DNA of 64,000 bases from Plectosphaerella cucumerina (Eukaryota > Ascomycota > Sordariomycetes > Glomerellales > Plectosphaerellaceae): contig JAGPXD010000003.1 of the NCBI GenBank assembly GCA_020746995.1, forward strand, positions 4,526,001-4,590,000, in the 5' to 3' direction. The notes under the pieces are model-generated. The model was not told the DNA's origin and made no database searches. It saw only the letters and a program-made list of their open reading frames with translations. Positions 48,701-61,098 of the stretch are shown here, one piece after another; position 1 is the first letter of the stretch, and the number at the start of each line of letters is the position of its first letter. A program made the position numbers and the translations under genes.

Positions 48701-50713
48701 ACAGCTGTAAGTGGTGTTCGATCACCCGTGATCGTTTTTGTGACATGCGCTCACAGCTTTCAGTTCCACGAGACTACGACGAGCAGCTCGCTTACTACAC
48801 TCACAAGGGCTATCGAGTCATCGGGTGCGCAACTCGCCACATTCCCAAGCTGAACTGGGTCAAGGTCCAGAAGATGAAGCGGGAAGAGGTTGAATCGGGG
48901 CTGGAATTTGTTGGCTTCATCATTTTTGAGAACAAGTTGAAGCCCACCACTGCCGGCGTCCTGAAGGAACTGCTCGACTCGAACATCGGCGCCGTCATGT
49001 GCACTGGAGACAACATCTTGACCGCTATCAGTGTCGGGCGACAATGTGGCTTGTTGGACGAAACCGCACACTGTTATGTCCCGCGCTTCATCCAAGGCAA
49101 GAAGATTCCGTGCCGATGTTTGTGAAGTTGGAAAGCTGACGGTGTTCTAGGCGGACCTGGAGACCCCAAGGCCTTGCTTTCATGGGAAAGCATTGACAAC
49201 TCAGCATTTCGGCTGAACGAGAAGACACTCCTGGTAAGCAGCGCTCATCCACATGCGCCAACCAGTGATTTTGCTGACCATGTCTGGAAGCCCCTACCAC
49301 CATCTGTCGAAGCCGATGCGTCGTTGCCCTACGACATCAGCAACATGCGCAACTACTCCCTAGCCGTCAGCGGCGATGTTTTCCGTTGGCTTATTGACTT
49401 CGCCGAGCCACAGATTCAACAACGGGTGAGTGGGAACTTCTCGATATGTTCAAGTATACGACATGAGCTAACCGATTCGAAAAGATGCTTGTGTCGGGCA
49501 AGATTTACGCGCGGATGTCACCCGACGAGAAGCATGAATTAGTTGAAAAACTTCAGAGCATCGATTACTGTGTAGGATTCTGCGGAGACGGCGCGAACGA
49601 TTGCGGAGCTCTCAAGGCGGCAGATGTGGGCATATCCCTTTCCGAAGCAGAGGCCTCCGTTGCTGCACCATTCACCAGCCGCAACTTCGACATCAGCTGT
49701 TGTCCCGAAGTCATCAGAGAGGGCCGCGCAGCCCTGGTCACCAGTTTCAGCTGCTTCAAGTACATGAGCCTGTACTCGGCGATACAGTTCACTTCTGTGA
49801 GCTTTTTGTATGCCAAGGCGTCAAACCTGGGCGACTTCCAGGTAGGTCAGAAGAACGACTATCCTCGCCCACTGGCTGACACAACTTGCTACAGTTCTTG
49901 TTCATCGACCTTCTCTTGATCCTCCCTGTTGCTATCTTCAGTATGTCTTCCGTCGGCCCTTTCGAGTCCCCAGTGGGCATCGTGTGTTCCTTTTATTAAC
50001 TGCCGATTCTGCAGTGGGTTGGGCTGGGCCTTCTAAAGTGCTATCGAAGAAACGGCCGACTGCCAACCTGGTCTCACGCAAGGTGTTGCTGCCCCTACTA
50101 GGGCACATGCTCATTTGCATCTTGTTCCAGGCGGTCGGATACGTGGCCGTACGTGAACAGTCGTGGTATGTGCCTCTTTCGGAACCCAAATACTCCCATG
50201 GCATATTTTAACACCATGTGACAGGTACATACCGCCGAAGCTCAAGCACGACAAGTCAAACATCAAGAACTCGGAGAACACGGTGCTCTTCCTCCTGTCC
50301 TGTTTTGAGTACATTCTTGCAGGTGTTGTTCTCAACGCCGGCCCGCCCTTCCGGCAAAAGGCACTGCAAAACTGTAAGTCGACGCGAAGTGTCCTGGATT
50401 TGCTGGACACGCTGACCACCATCGAACAGGGCCGTTCATATCCACCATAGTTGTGACACTGGCCATCACAGTGTACATGATTGTCAAGCCAGCCCATTGG
50501 GTCAAGCGTCTCATGCAGCTGACGAGCACCGATTGGGACTTCCAACTGTTCATGATCATGCTCGGAGCGCTGTACCTAGCCTGTGCTTGGGTGTCTGAGA
50601 AGCATGTCTTCCAGGGGATGGCGCGGGCACTGGGTCGGCTCAAGCAGAAGGTATCGGGACAGCCCAAAAAGCGAAAGGCGTACAAAACGATCCTGGAGGA
50701 TATGCGCTTGTAG
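45791..50713 (+). CDS. YPK9: P5B-type ATPase, Ypk9/ATP13A2-like
   Basis: Preferred model, 17 exons: 45791-45922, 45991-46578, 46631-46975, 47030-47164, 47229-47295, 47352-47483, 47540-47923, 47994-48502, 48553-48706, 48764-49096, 49151-49233, 49291-49425, 49485-49841, 49895-49940, 50015-50165, 50225-50373 and 50430-50713, giving 1,327 residues. The acidic, Ser/Arg-rich cytosolic N-terminus precedes a hydrophobic segment (YALYALLCLLTLGSAWLLL). The actuator loop TGES is at 466-469 and the P5B motif PPALP at 602-606. The phosphorylated Asp645 lies in DKTGTLTEEG, and GDGAND is at 1033-1038. P5B ATPases act in vacuole or lysosome membranes, and animal ATP13A2 exports polyamines. Two introns (46976-47029 and 49234-49290) are in-frame and stop-free, and the intron at 49097-49150 is GC-AG. 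Confidence 0.93.
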
Positions 50714-51397
50714 TGGACGGGTCGATGAAAGAGCAAACGGGGCATGTTGCGCTCGTAAGGGAACGGACTACCATACTCCTTGGATGCACCAGGCATTCGC
50801 TTTCCACTTGACTAGGCAATACAGCGGAAATCCCGAACCCAGGTACGCTCAGACGAGGTCGGGACGGGGACCACCAACTGAAACTGGGCGACAGTCTGGC
50901 CGGCTAGATCGGTAGCAAATACCCTGTTCCAGATGTTGGGCGGTGAGTGACGAGGGAGCACCAGACCCACGTCTGTCCAATCCAATTGCCCCAAGTCCAA
51001 CTGTACGTGTCATAGACAGTCAAAGTGCCGCCGCCTCCGTGAGTATTGCCGACACAGTCAAGCGATGGAGGACGGCGAAAGTAGCCAGCAGAAGGAGCCC
51101 GCGGGCAATCGCTTGCATTCTGCTTGTGTAGCTGTGCAACCTACCCATCGCTGGAGGTACCTTGCTTCCCGAACCCAATCGGATTGGCCGTGCCCCTGAC
51201 GACCATCCCCAAACGCGGGAGAGCTTGTCTTAGTCTCCCTAGAGCTCCCCAGCCGGTACATTTTAGTTGAGCTCTGGCTTCCCCCTCAATCAGCACCGTA
51301 GCTTCCCACCTGCTTCTAGATTGTGATCAACACTTTCAATTGACTACGGTTGGAACCTCGAATACCACTTCAAGCAGAGTGAGACGACAGATACGCA
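50714..51397. other. Intergenic region between the ATPase and methyltransferase genes
   Basis: A 684-bp tandem interval. The last 150 bp before the next start are CA/CT-rich and probably form its promoter and 5' UTR. No gene recognised. Confidence 0.5.
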
Positions 51398-52718
51398 ATG
51401 GACACAGGTCAGTACCTCGATCAATGGCTACGTCTCTTTTGTGGCCGAGCTCACCGCGATTGTAGATTGGATCCTCGATGGAGGCTATGTTCCTCATGCC
51501 GTCATTCGTTTGGGCATTCGGCGCCAGCTTCTCAGTCGCATCAAGTTGATAGAGAGCTCTTCTCTTGCCGCTGACTACGAGCGCAAAATGTCTTACGTCC
51601 AGAGCCTACGCACCCGGCCCATCGCCATCGAAACGTCCACGGCCAACCAGCAACACTACGAGGTCGGCACTGGCGTCCTTCAGGCATGTCTCGGGCCACG
51701 CATGAAGTACTCCTGCTGTCTCTACCCACAAGGGGGCGAGACACTCGCACAGGCCGAAATAGCAATGCTGCAGAGCTACGTGAGCAAGGCAGAGCTCAAA
51801 GACGGGATGTCTATCCTGGATCTTGGGTTCGTGTTTCCCAATCCTGTTCAACCTACTTCCACTGCTGACACAATGCTATGATAATAGTTGCGGCTGGGGC
51901 TCGGCAGCCTTGTACTTCGCCGAATTATTCCCGAATTCCAACATCACGGCGTTCTCAAACTCCAAGACGCAGAAGATCTACATTGATTCCAAGGCAGAAG
52001 AGAAGGGCTTGAAGAACTTGAAGGTCATCACCGGCAACGTAGTTGATTATGAGTTCGAACCCGAGAGCTTCGACCGCGTGGTCTCCATCGAGGTATGCTG
52101 CCCAATCCGTCTCGTGGTCTCCAAGCCCGGGCGAAGCCGCTCTGGCGCCCGTGCTGCAGTGGCTTGTTGCTAGACTGACGCTGTACTCGGCAGCTCTTTG
52201 AGCACATGAAGAACTATGAGCTGCTAATGGCCAAGGTTGGGCGCGCTCTCAAACCCCGGGGCAAGCTCTTCGTTCACATCTTCGCGCACCGGACGACACC
52301 ATACGATTTTGAGGATGGCTGGATGACAACGCACTTCTTCACTGGAGGCACCATGCCCAGCACAGACCTCTTGCTGTTCTTCCAGCGGGATCTGAAGATA
52401 CAGACACAGTGGTGGGTCAACGGCAAGCACTATTCCAAAACATGCGAGGTACGTTGCGCATTTCCCATTCCAGATATAGTTGTTGGCCGGAAGAGGTCTT
52501 GTGCGTCGAAGCTGAACAGTGACTTCCAGGACTGGCTCACGAGGATGCTCAGCCAGAAGAAGGAAATATGGCCACACCTGGTTGAGACGTACGGGGCCGA
52601 GAATGCAGCGACCTGGTACAACCGGTGGCAGATCTTCTACATGGCGTGCTCGGAGCTCTTTGCCTACCAGGGAGGAGATACTTGGGGTGTTGCTCATTAT
52701 CTGTTTGAGAAACCGTAA
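51398..52718 (+). CDS. SAM-dependent methyltransferase of the CFA-synthase type
   Basis: Five exons: 51398-51407, 51466-51826, 51888-52092, 52194-52448 and 52530-52718, giving 339 residues. The first exon is only 10 bp and joins MDT to DWILDGGYVPHAVIRLGIRR. An in-frame alternative start inside the intron (51441) would avoid it. The SAM-binding motif I is LDLGCGWGS around residues 121-129. It is followed by FPNSNITAFSNSKTQK, FDRVVSIELFEHMKNY and LKPRGKLFVHIF. Ending WYNRWQIFYMACSELF and WGVAHYLFEKP, it matches the cyclopropane-fatty-acid-synthase and coclaurine N-methyltransferase family. Substrate unknown; a lipid or small amine is possible. No signal peptide seen. Confidence 0.88.
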
Positions 52719-52884
52719 TTCGAGCTGCGTCGCAGGCTCGAGTCGCCAGCCCCCGAGGCTGTTCGTAATAGTACAACCCGCGATTGCTTTCGCACATGGG
52801 TACCGTAGGAATTTATTTCGATATCGCGAATGTACAGCGTTCCCATGTCCTTTCTTGATCCATCCTCGCACTGTCGCGTCGCAA

Positions 52885-53173
52885 TCAGTGATCCCAAGGG
52901 TGCTTCCAGCCCAGGAGTACAGCGCCTGTGGGATAATTGTCAGCAAAGGTTCGTATGGAAAGAAACAGCAACAAGTTATAGCCTTACCGTCCTTCTTTGC
53001 GCGGTACATCAACTGGTGAACGGCTATGTCAGTTTCGCGCCAATGCAAGTGCTGGCTCGGTGACGACTCACGAAGAACCACATGCCGGCACCCAGCGCGG
53101 TTCCGACGAAGTTGTGAATACGGAGGGGAGGGATTCCCCGGGCGATGTTGGGTTTCCCGTAGGGCGCAGCCAT
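52885..53173 (-). CDS. Small membrane protein, probable complex I subunit (NDUFB2/AGGG-like)
   Basis: Three exons on the minus strand, 53173-53072, 53012-52988 and 52925-52885, giving only 55 residues. It begins MAAPYGKPNIARGIPPLRIH, then has one hydrophobic segment (about residues 21-37, containing GTALGAGMWFFLM). It continues YRAKKDG and ends LLGWKHPWDH. A single transmembrane helix followed by a basic loop and HPWDH is the design of small accessory subunits of mitochondrial NADH:ubiquinone oxidoreductase. The family assignment is from memory of that pattern and is tentative. The gene is convergent with the methyltransferase (166 bp between stops). Confidence 0.7.
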
Positions 53174-53867
53174 GGTGTCGTCGTCTCCTTGTTTGCTCGG
53201 GTTGAAGGGTCGGCTGTTGTATGGACGGGAACGATGCCGAGGCTGTCTGTTTGAACACGTCAGTAGAGGAAAGAAACAAGGCGGTCTGTTTCTTGAGCAA
53301 TTGAACCTACAGAAGTTGGCTTTCGTCGTGATGCCACAGACTCTCCGAGGCAGGTGGATTGGCGGATGTCGGAAGCTTTGCCTTCAGATATGCCCGGTGT
53401 TGAATCCGCCAAGTCAAACCGGGATGACCAATATTGCATAAACCCGTATATCGTCCAATTGCGAGTTGCCCACACGAACGCATGTCGTCACAGTGCGGCT
53501 GTCTATCTTATCTATCCATGACATGAGTATAAGCACGATGTGACTGGCCATAACGGTCAGTGTGGGGCATCTGGTCCGGACTGTCACTCTCTCAGTTCGA
53601 CAGGTCCACGTCGTGATCTCAAGTAAGCCACCTGGCACATGGTAATTGTACCTTGCCTTCACCTAGAAATGCCCCTCTCTTGTATACCTCGGCCTCGGTG
53701 AATCAGCGACCACTTCCATCCTACTCACACGGACGCAGGTCCTAGTACATTCTGTCTTATTGTTCCTACATTCGTTAGTCCCGAAGACGTTCCTTCCACG
53801 TAGCCTATTCAGCAAATCCCATCTTTACTTGATCGTTATCAAGCATCGTCAAGCGTCAAGAGCCAAC
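53174..53867. promoter_or_regulatory. Divergent promoter region of the small complex I-like gene and the E2 gene
   Basis: A 694-bp interval between two divergent starts. The sequence just before the E2 start is A/C-rich (gcatcgtcaagcgtcaagagcc). No discrete motif assigned. Confidence 0.5.
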
Positions 53868-54913
53868 ATGGCAACCCCTTCGTTCAACTCAAAATCTCCT
53901 ACCATACGACGCATACGTAGGTTTCTGGCGCGAACGGATCTTCGGCACTCCATGCTAACCGAGTCACAGTGAAAGAGGCGGCAGAGCTCTCCAACTCACC
54001 GTCACCAGACTACACAGCAGCGCCGCTGGAATCTGACCTCTTTGAATGGCACTTTACTTTCCGTGGGCCACCAAACTCGCCATATGCGACGGGTATATAC
54101 CATGGCCGCATAGTGCTTCCGCCTACGTATCCCCTTCGTCCACCAAGCTTTCGCTTCTCTACGGCAAGCGGACGCTTCGAAGTGAACCGTGAGATTTGCC
54201 TGAGCATCAGTGGCCACCATGAAGAGACTTGGCAACCCGCGTGGGGAATTCGGACGGCCTTGGTAGCGTGAGTCTTTCCTGACCGACGTACGTCTCGAGT
54301 GGTGTACTGATTATAGCTCCGCCATAGTCTTCGAAGCTTCATGGAGACAGACCCTCGCGGTCAACTCGGTGGTCTTGAGTCCACCGATGCCATCCGCCAG
54401 CGACACGCGGCCGCATCACATTCTTACAAGTGCCCAGCATGCGCAAAGTCGAATGCCGAGATCCTGGAGGAGAGCGCAGAGTTGGCCAAAGCAAGTGAGG
54501 CAGCAGCAGCAGATGTTGAGATACCGTCTGAGCTCAAGCTAGGCTGGAAGGATGAGATGGGCAAGCAGGCTGGGGAAGACGCAGCAAAGTCTGCGACGAA
54601 CTCTTCTGACCCAGAAGCGTCTGAGACTGCGCGGCTGGCAGAAGGGTTCGTGCAGACCTCAGCTATTCCGGCAGAAGGTTCCCCACCCGCGGGGCCACCC
54701 CCTGAGCAGGCAGCGATGTCACCAGCGAGACGTGAACGGCCCGCCGTCGCATCGCCGGCTCTAGCCCCGCCCGCCCCTGAGGCAGCGAACGCTCAGCTGG
54801 GCCATATCCCAATAGGGGCCGACGACGGAGTCCCTGTCTGGGTGGACCGAGCCATCGTTGTCGTGGTGGTCATCTTAATTGCCATGATTGCTAAAGCCTT
54901 GCTGGAAGAGTAA
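53868..54913 (+). CDS. Ubc6/UBE2J-type ubiquitin-conjugating enzyme
   Basis: Three exons, 53868-53916, 53970-54267 and 54328-54913, giving 310 residues. The UBC fold starts SPTIRRILKEAAELSNSP and contains FEWHFTFRGPPNSPYATGIYHGRI, PPTYPLRPPSFRF and the active-site block REICLSISGHHEETWQPAWG with Cys93. The lack of the canonical HPN motif and the ICLSIS site identify the UBE2J/Ubc6 class. A Pro/Ala/Glu-rich linker follows. The C-terminus has one hydrophobic segment (IVVVVVILIAMIAKALL), a tail anchor in the ER membrane. It probably serves ER-associated degradation. Of the two related fungal types, the long linker and SYKCPACAKS motif favour the UBE2J1-like one. Confidence 0.93.
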
Positions 54914-55229
54914 GATGGTATAGGACGGGGCTGCCTTGAATCGGAAATGCCGTATTAGCGAGACGCGTCCAGCATATCATTACATCGGAGGCGGAAGAAT
55001 GCATCAACATAGGAGGCCTCGTACCACTTGACCTGCCGTGTAGACGAACCTGCCGTGTCGACTAACCTTTCATGTTGATCGACCCGCTGCGCCCAGAGGC
55101 TAGAGTTGTCCCACGTCGTGTATACTTCAAGTCAACCCGGCGGTAGACGTTGATTCACAATTCTACCTCTTACTACTCATACATCCACGAATATTGTGTG
55201 CCAGATTGTTGGTCCCAAAATGCGCTAAC
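54914..55229. other. Convergent intergenic region
   Basis: A 316-bp interval between the 3' ends of the E2 and TFIIIC genes. No feature beyond presumed terminators. Confidence 0.5.
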
Positions 55230-58200
55230 TCAGGGCCGAGCGAGGAGCTCATGATACTGGCTGCCTGCCAAAAGCCACCACCACTCGTCTGCCGTGTACG
55301 TGCCCCCATGCGCAGTCTTCTTGAGGAGATTGTGACGAAGACTCCAGTCGACGACGATGTCAACCTCAAAGTCCTCGAGGAAAGGCGCAAGCGCCGACAG
55401 AATGCCTTCTGTACTCAGCGGGCCTCGCATGGCAACGGCAAAGGCAACGGCACGCAAGGTGCGCCCCCATCGGTCCACAGCCAGCTTGCCGAAGATGTCG
55501 GACCAGATCGGCAGCATACCTGCAGGACCCTCCGCAGGGGGCGTGTCGGCCAGAGATGCCACAAGCACAGCCAAATCCTCGTTGTAGATGTACGTGCTGG
55601 TGGGTGTCACCTCGAGACCAAAGTTGTAGTAGCTCTTCGGGAACTTCCGGCTTTCGTAGAAACCCGGCTTGAACCCAAGAGGAACGTGAGGCACGTCGAC
55701 GGGGGTGACCTTGATCCGGCCGGCTGCTTGCATGTTGATCATGGCCATGACTTCGCCGTCCTGCAAGAGATAAGGAACACGCCAAGTCTCGTTCTTCCTG
55801 AAAAGATCATCCAGCATGGCCTTGAAGGAAACTGCATCGTTGTACTTGTGCGCTTGGCTGATCTTGTCGAAACGCGGCATGAACCATTCTGTGAACCGGT
55901 GCGAGCCAGAGTCGCCTGAACGTTGCTTGGTCTTGGTGACGACGTTCTGGTTCTGCAGAGCAACAATTGCGCTGCCCAGAAGGCTGTTGTTGTGGACGTC
56001 GCCGTGATCAGTGATGCCGCTTAGCTTGTTCCGGATATCCAACGGGGTGTAGGTGCCAGACGGGGTGCCGCACAGAGCGCGCAACCAGGACTTGGCTTTG
56101 CGAAGCTCCTCCTCACTCGTCGAAGAAGGAAGATTTCCTGCTTCGTCAACCGAGGTGCATGTCGATCCGGACGTCAGCGCCTCCAATCGGTTGAAGGTCG
56201 AAGACTGGAAGCTGTAGTAGATACGCTGCCAGTCGCTGGTGTCGGACGCGAGTCTGTCCATGATGTATTCCGTCGATAGTTCAGCCACCGAGCCTGGCAA
56301 CTGGATAGCATCACCAGCGAGTTCCAGTGTCCACTCGATGAGTCGGGTCCAGTCATAGCTGAGATAGTCGTCGAAGTCGATCATCGGCAGCTCATTCGCC
56401 TCGTATGCCTTCACAAAACGCTCCTGGAAACGCTCCGTGAGCTTGTTGATCGAGGTGGCGCGATCCTTGCGTACTTTTGACCAAAACTTCCTCAGCCAGG
56501 CCAGTGACTTCTTGGGAAACAGTCTCAGCAGGAGACCCCACTCCACGTATTTGTCGGCGCCGCCCAGTAGAGTCCTGGTTGCTACAAAAGCGGCAATGAG
56601 GACAGCGTCGTTATTCGCATCCAGATGTCGACCCTGCAGCGCGGACTGGCCAGACTCATTCGTACCATTCCATGGTGTCATTTTCCGTGTTTTCAGGTCC
56701 ATGGGCAAGACTGCCGTAGTCGAGCGTGCGAGGCCATCGTTTGGTTTGCGACGCTTCGCGGACGAGCCATTCTCGAAGGGCATGTCCTGTGTTCCCATGC
56801 CTGCTGACCTGAAGCGACGAGCATCGGCATTGAGCAGTGGTCCTGGACACTCCCGGATCCATGACAACTTTTTGTAGACGGAAGTCCGGATGGGGGCGCT
56901 CATTGTGTGGTTGATCCAGATGTATTGCGATGGTTGCGACCCGACCAGCCGCAACCCTCTTTGAGGGTCTGTTTCCCAAGCTGCACAGAGCTCAACTTGC
57001 TGCATGAAGCAATGGTGGCTTGCCTCGAGTGTTGCCTCGCTAGGTACGAGCCATTGAGGGCCCACGATATCTGCCAGACTTCCAGGAAGCAGATGGGCAA
57101 GGTTCCGCGGCTTGGGAAGCAACGAGCCTTGCATTGTAGCACTTGTGTTGCTTTCGAAGAACTCCGCGGAAAGACAGGGCCATCGGCCTCCGCTTCGCAT
57201 GAGTGGCAAGGGTTCGACGAATTGAACACCAGACAAACCATGAGCGCGTTGCTCGGGTGTCATCTCGTCGGGAACAGTTAAGCCATCCCACTCAGATCTC
57301 ATAGTCCGACGCCGCCGAGTTCGGGAAAGCTTGGGTGTCTCGGTAAGGAGTATGTCATCTTCCAGTTGAGTGTTCGGCTCAAGGAAGGTAAGAGGAATGG
57401 CAAAATGTTGCTGTTGATGCTGGTGAGGAGGATTGACGCCATGGCCACCAACAAAGATTTTCCTGTAGAGACCGGGCGCAAGGGAGGAGTCGTCATCGGC
57501 AACGACAGATGAGTTCTGAAAGCCATCCGTGGAATACTGCTGTCTCTTCCGGGAACCCTGTCCTGGAGCGTCAGGCGGCCTGGGTCGCTTCCGACTAGCT
57601 TGCCTGCTGGCATAAAATGGCGCGTCGAGGACTTCGACGTTCTGTGCTAGCTGTCTCCTGGTCGAGAAGACGGGGATTCCATTCCACTTGGTGTCATCGG
57701 GAAGCCCTGATGCAGGAATGTAGCCTGGGAGGACATATGTCTGCGGGTGCATGGCGATCATTTTGTCCTTCAAATCCAAGGCAGCCGCAGACTGAGAATC
57801 GATGCTGGGAGCCAGAAGGACTGTGACCGATTTGAAACTGCCTTTCATGTCGCGGAACGCATGGACACTCTTCCGGAAGACCTTTCTTCCCACCATTTTG
57901 CCAACTAGGCCTTGGGTGGTGCCATAGTTTGGGGGCGAGTCGGAGGGAAAGGTCTTCTCCCACACAGCCGTCAGTGCGTGCCATAGGGATCGTTCACCCG
58001 GAATGACACCGCCATGTACGTCCAAGAGGTGCTGGATGATTTGACTGGAGCGGTGGAACTGGGAGTTGTGGCGTTGGTTCGACGATTTGCTCTTCTCGGG
58101 TCTGAATGGCGCCGGGAACGGAACGGGGTGTGATTCCGGGCTGTCTTTCGGAATGGCGGAATCTTGGGCAGGGGTTCCAATGTCCGCCTCAGCAATCACC

Positions 58201-61098
58201 ACTGAAGCAGACGGGTCTGCTTGGAAGGATTCTTCGAAGCCATAGACTCCAATCTCGCCGGGGGTGGCGGTGGTAGATGTCGGTGGCATCGTGTCTCTAG
58301 ACGCTTCCACTCGCTTGAGGTTGGTGTCAACAAGCACGTGCCCTGAAGAATTCGTCTTTGTTGTCTCGTCGACTCGCTCGGGGATTGTGTCTGAGAGCGT
58401 GGTCGATGTGTCGCGAAGCAACGCGCGGAAGCCAGCAGGCGCCGTGTTCCTAGCGAGGACCTCGGGTCCGTCGATCAGGTCTGGCATCTGAAGCCCGGCT
58501 GCTTGATCGACGGCAGCCGGGTACTGGAATCTTGCGCGCAAAGTGGGAGCATGCTGGAAGGCTGAAGACACCCGCGCTGTCAGCTTGTTACCCCTAGATG
58601 TCCTTGAAGATGGGCTTGTATCCAAGGCGGCAGCCATGCCCTTTCGTGTGCGGCGCACGGAGACTCCTTCGCTGTTACCGGCATCTGGAGTGCTCGTATT
58701 GGAGAGCAAAGTTGTTCTGGAGCTGAGGTAGCGGGGAGGTTTGGGCGGCGGGGCCGTGTAGGACGGGTTGCATGCCGAACTTGACTTCTCAAGGTGGTAT
58801 TTGAGACCATTGTCGTTCTGCCAGACGCCGCCACATTTGTCGCATCTGTACTTTCCCTTCGAAGATCGCGGTTTCTTGGAAGATGATGCCAAGATCTTGC
58901 CGCGTCCCCTTCTACCAGAGGTCGGTTCCAGAGAAATCCCTGAGACATCCGCCGCGCTCCCTTCGCCACTCTCAGATTCGTCTGACAGTCTTCTCGACGA
59001 GGCGTTTGTAGAAGGCGAAACAACGCGCCTTGCACGGCCCGACCGGGTTGGTCCCCGCCGAGCACCGCCATGGGAGGGCTCGGGCTGCGAGGGCAGTAAG
59101 ATCTTGCCAAGAGATGCGGGGGTGACAGTGATGGTGAGCACAAGTGTCGCCGCCCTTCTCCCACGGTGGCCACGGCCGCGGCCTGGCAGCTGGCGGATGA
59201 CCCGCGGCAGGGATCCAGCGTGGTCGGCGGCTTCCGCAGTAAACGAATCACCGTCTCCGTTCGCTCGCTGAAGTGGTGCCGCTCTGCTTGGGGTTGCGCT
59301 TTCGAGGGCATGAGGAGTCGAGTGAGTAGTCGTTCGGGTCAACGCGGCGCTGTCTCGCTTGCCAGTCAAGCGCGCAAGGTTCGACAAACTGCCGTGTTTG
59401 GAGCAGGCGGCCTGGCCAATTGTTGCACTGAAGTACTGGTCCAAGACATCAAGCGGTGCCTGGGCCACTTCTGCACGATCTGGATCGAACGCCGGCGCAC
59501 CCTCAGTGGTGCCTCCCGTGGACCTATCCCGACTGCCGGCAGGTGGGTGCAATCGAGGGAGGGAGAAGAAATAGATGGCCTGTTTCTTGACCCTCATGAG
59601 TTCCTTGGACACTTGGAAATGGGCCAGATGCATAGGCTGAAGGGAAGGTGTAGCCAGAGTCGTCGAGATGGATGTGACATATCGGGAAAACGGAGGCCCA
59701 AGTGTATGAGCACCAAGATGTCGGTTGGTGACTGCCTTTCCATCAGCAGCTCGGATGGCGTCGAGGACGGTTGTTGCCAATGGCTTCTCCGGCTTCCACG
59801 CAATCATGATGTTGATGCTGCTGTCGGCTCTGTTGTTCCTCTTTCTCTTTGAGCCAGTATCGCTGGCTGGGTTGTCCCGATATGCGTCAAGGTCGGCGTC
59901 GGTCCTGGGCCGAGACTTCTCCTTTCCAGTCCTCAGCCACTCGACCCAGTCCTCTGATGTGAAGTCCCGAATGAACTTGAGGCAATCCTTGTAGAGGCGA
60001 TCACCAAGTGTGGCACCAACGTATTGCAAGATGCCCCTCCTGACTGCCCATCGACAAAGTCTAGCGGTGACTTTCATCTGCCAGGGAAGGTTCAGAATGC
60101 CAAGCTTCTGCCTCAGGTCGTGGTAGCGCATGATGCCGAACGCCCTGACGATGGAGATGACGGTCTCGGCCAGGGACAGCATGTCTATCGACCCGCCAGT
60201 CCAACGCTTGCGCCAGGCGACGGGCTCCATGTCTCGGTTGAAGCTCTCAGGAGGCATAAGCAAGGCCGTATCTTGGCCATGCCCTCCGAGCTCGGTCTCC
60301 CCATGGTCCGACGAGAGACTGGGTGCGCATCTGCTCAACCACATCTTGCTGGTCTTGACGCCGCGGACGAGTGTGGTCCGTTTGAGGATGTATCCCTTCT
60401 GAGCCAGAGAATCTGTTCTCTTGGGCAAGGACCGTTTGTCCTGGCCGATCAAGCGACACAAGTCGCCCTGCAAGATGCCGTCCTTCTTGGTGCTTGCGAT
60501 ACCCACCAAGGCCGCCCACTCAAGCTTCGGCACCCTCTTGAAGTCGGCGCCGTGACCAGCAATAGACTGCCACATTTGCTCCTCGGAAACGAATACTTTG
60601 GGTCGGTACTGGGTGGCGGCTGAGCCTCTGGCTGAGAGATTCGTCGGCGCCGGTACAGCGCTGTCTTCTTGCCCATCGGCACGCTCGGGTTGATGATCCG
60701 TGGGGGCCGGTTCTTCTGGCAAGGCCAGAATTTCAGAGAGGGCTGCATGATTCCATGAGCGATCTTTGCCAATGCAAACATCGCGTCGTACTTTGATCCA
60801 ATCCCAGGCTGCCTGTCGTGGCGATATGGCGGCAGGATCTTGTGGCTCTAGGTATGAGCTGTCCGAGGAGTAGAATTGATCAATTTTGTCGAGGATCCTC
60901 GAGACGGGGCAGCCTATTGTTGGTGTTAGTCAAGGCAAAGCGAGCTCGTACACGCTTGGCAGAGAGAGAAGACGGCAAGGCGGCGACGCGACCAGTGATG
61001 GACTTTGTTGGGGCCATTCTAGAGGACGTACCCAAGTCTCCGTGACAGGATATATCGTCAACGAGTCCCTCGATGAGCCGCTCCATGTCTGCGACCAT
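55230..61098 (-). CDS. TFC3: Transcription factor TFIIIC largest subunit (B-block binding)
   Basis: Two exons on the minus strand, 61098-61032 and 60913-55230, giving 1,916 residues. The first exon encodes MVADMERLIEGLVDDISCHG. The B-block-binding winged helix lies at about residues 135-205 (LEWAALVGIASTKKDGILQG, LIGQDKRSLPKRTDSLAQKG). A second winged-helix-like region near 270-330 is followed by a long low-complexity middle. At about 700-740, after a basic AT-hook-like stretch (GRRGRGK), there is a zinc-finger-like motif CDKCGGVWQNDNGLKYHLEK. The C-terminal half has conserved fungal blocks such as SWIRECPGPLLN and LLGGADKYVEWGLLLRLFP. TFIIIC binds the B box of tRNA genes and recruits TFIIIB for RNA polymerase III. 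Alternative start: in-frame ATG at 61086. Confidence 0.9.

Noticed and set aside
52224..53300. 358-codon open frame on the minus strand
   Set aside because: Antisense to the methyltransferase and overlapping the small complex I-like gene in another frame; no motif.
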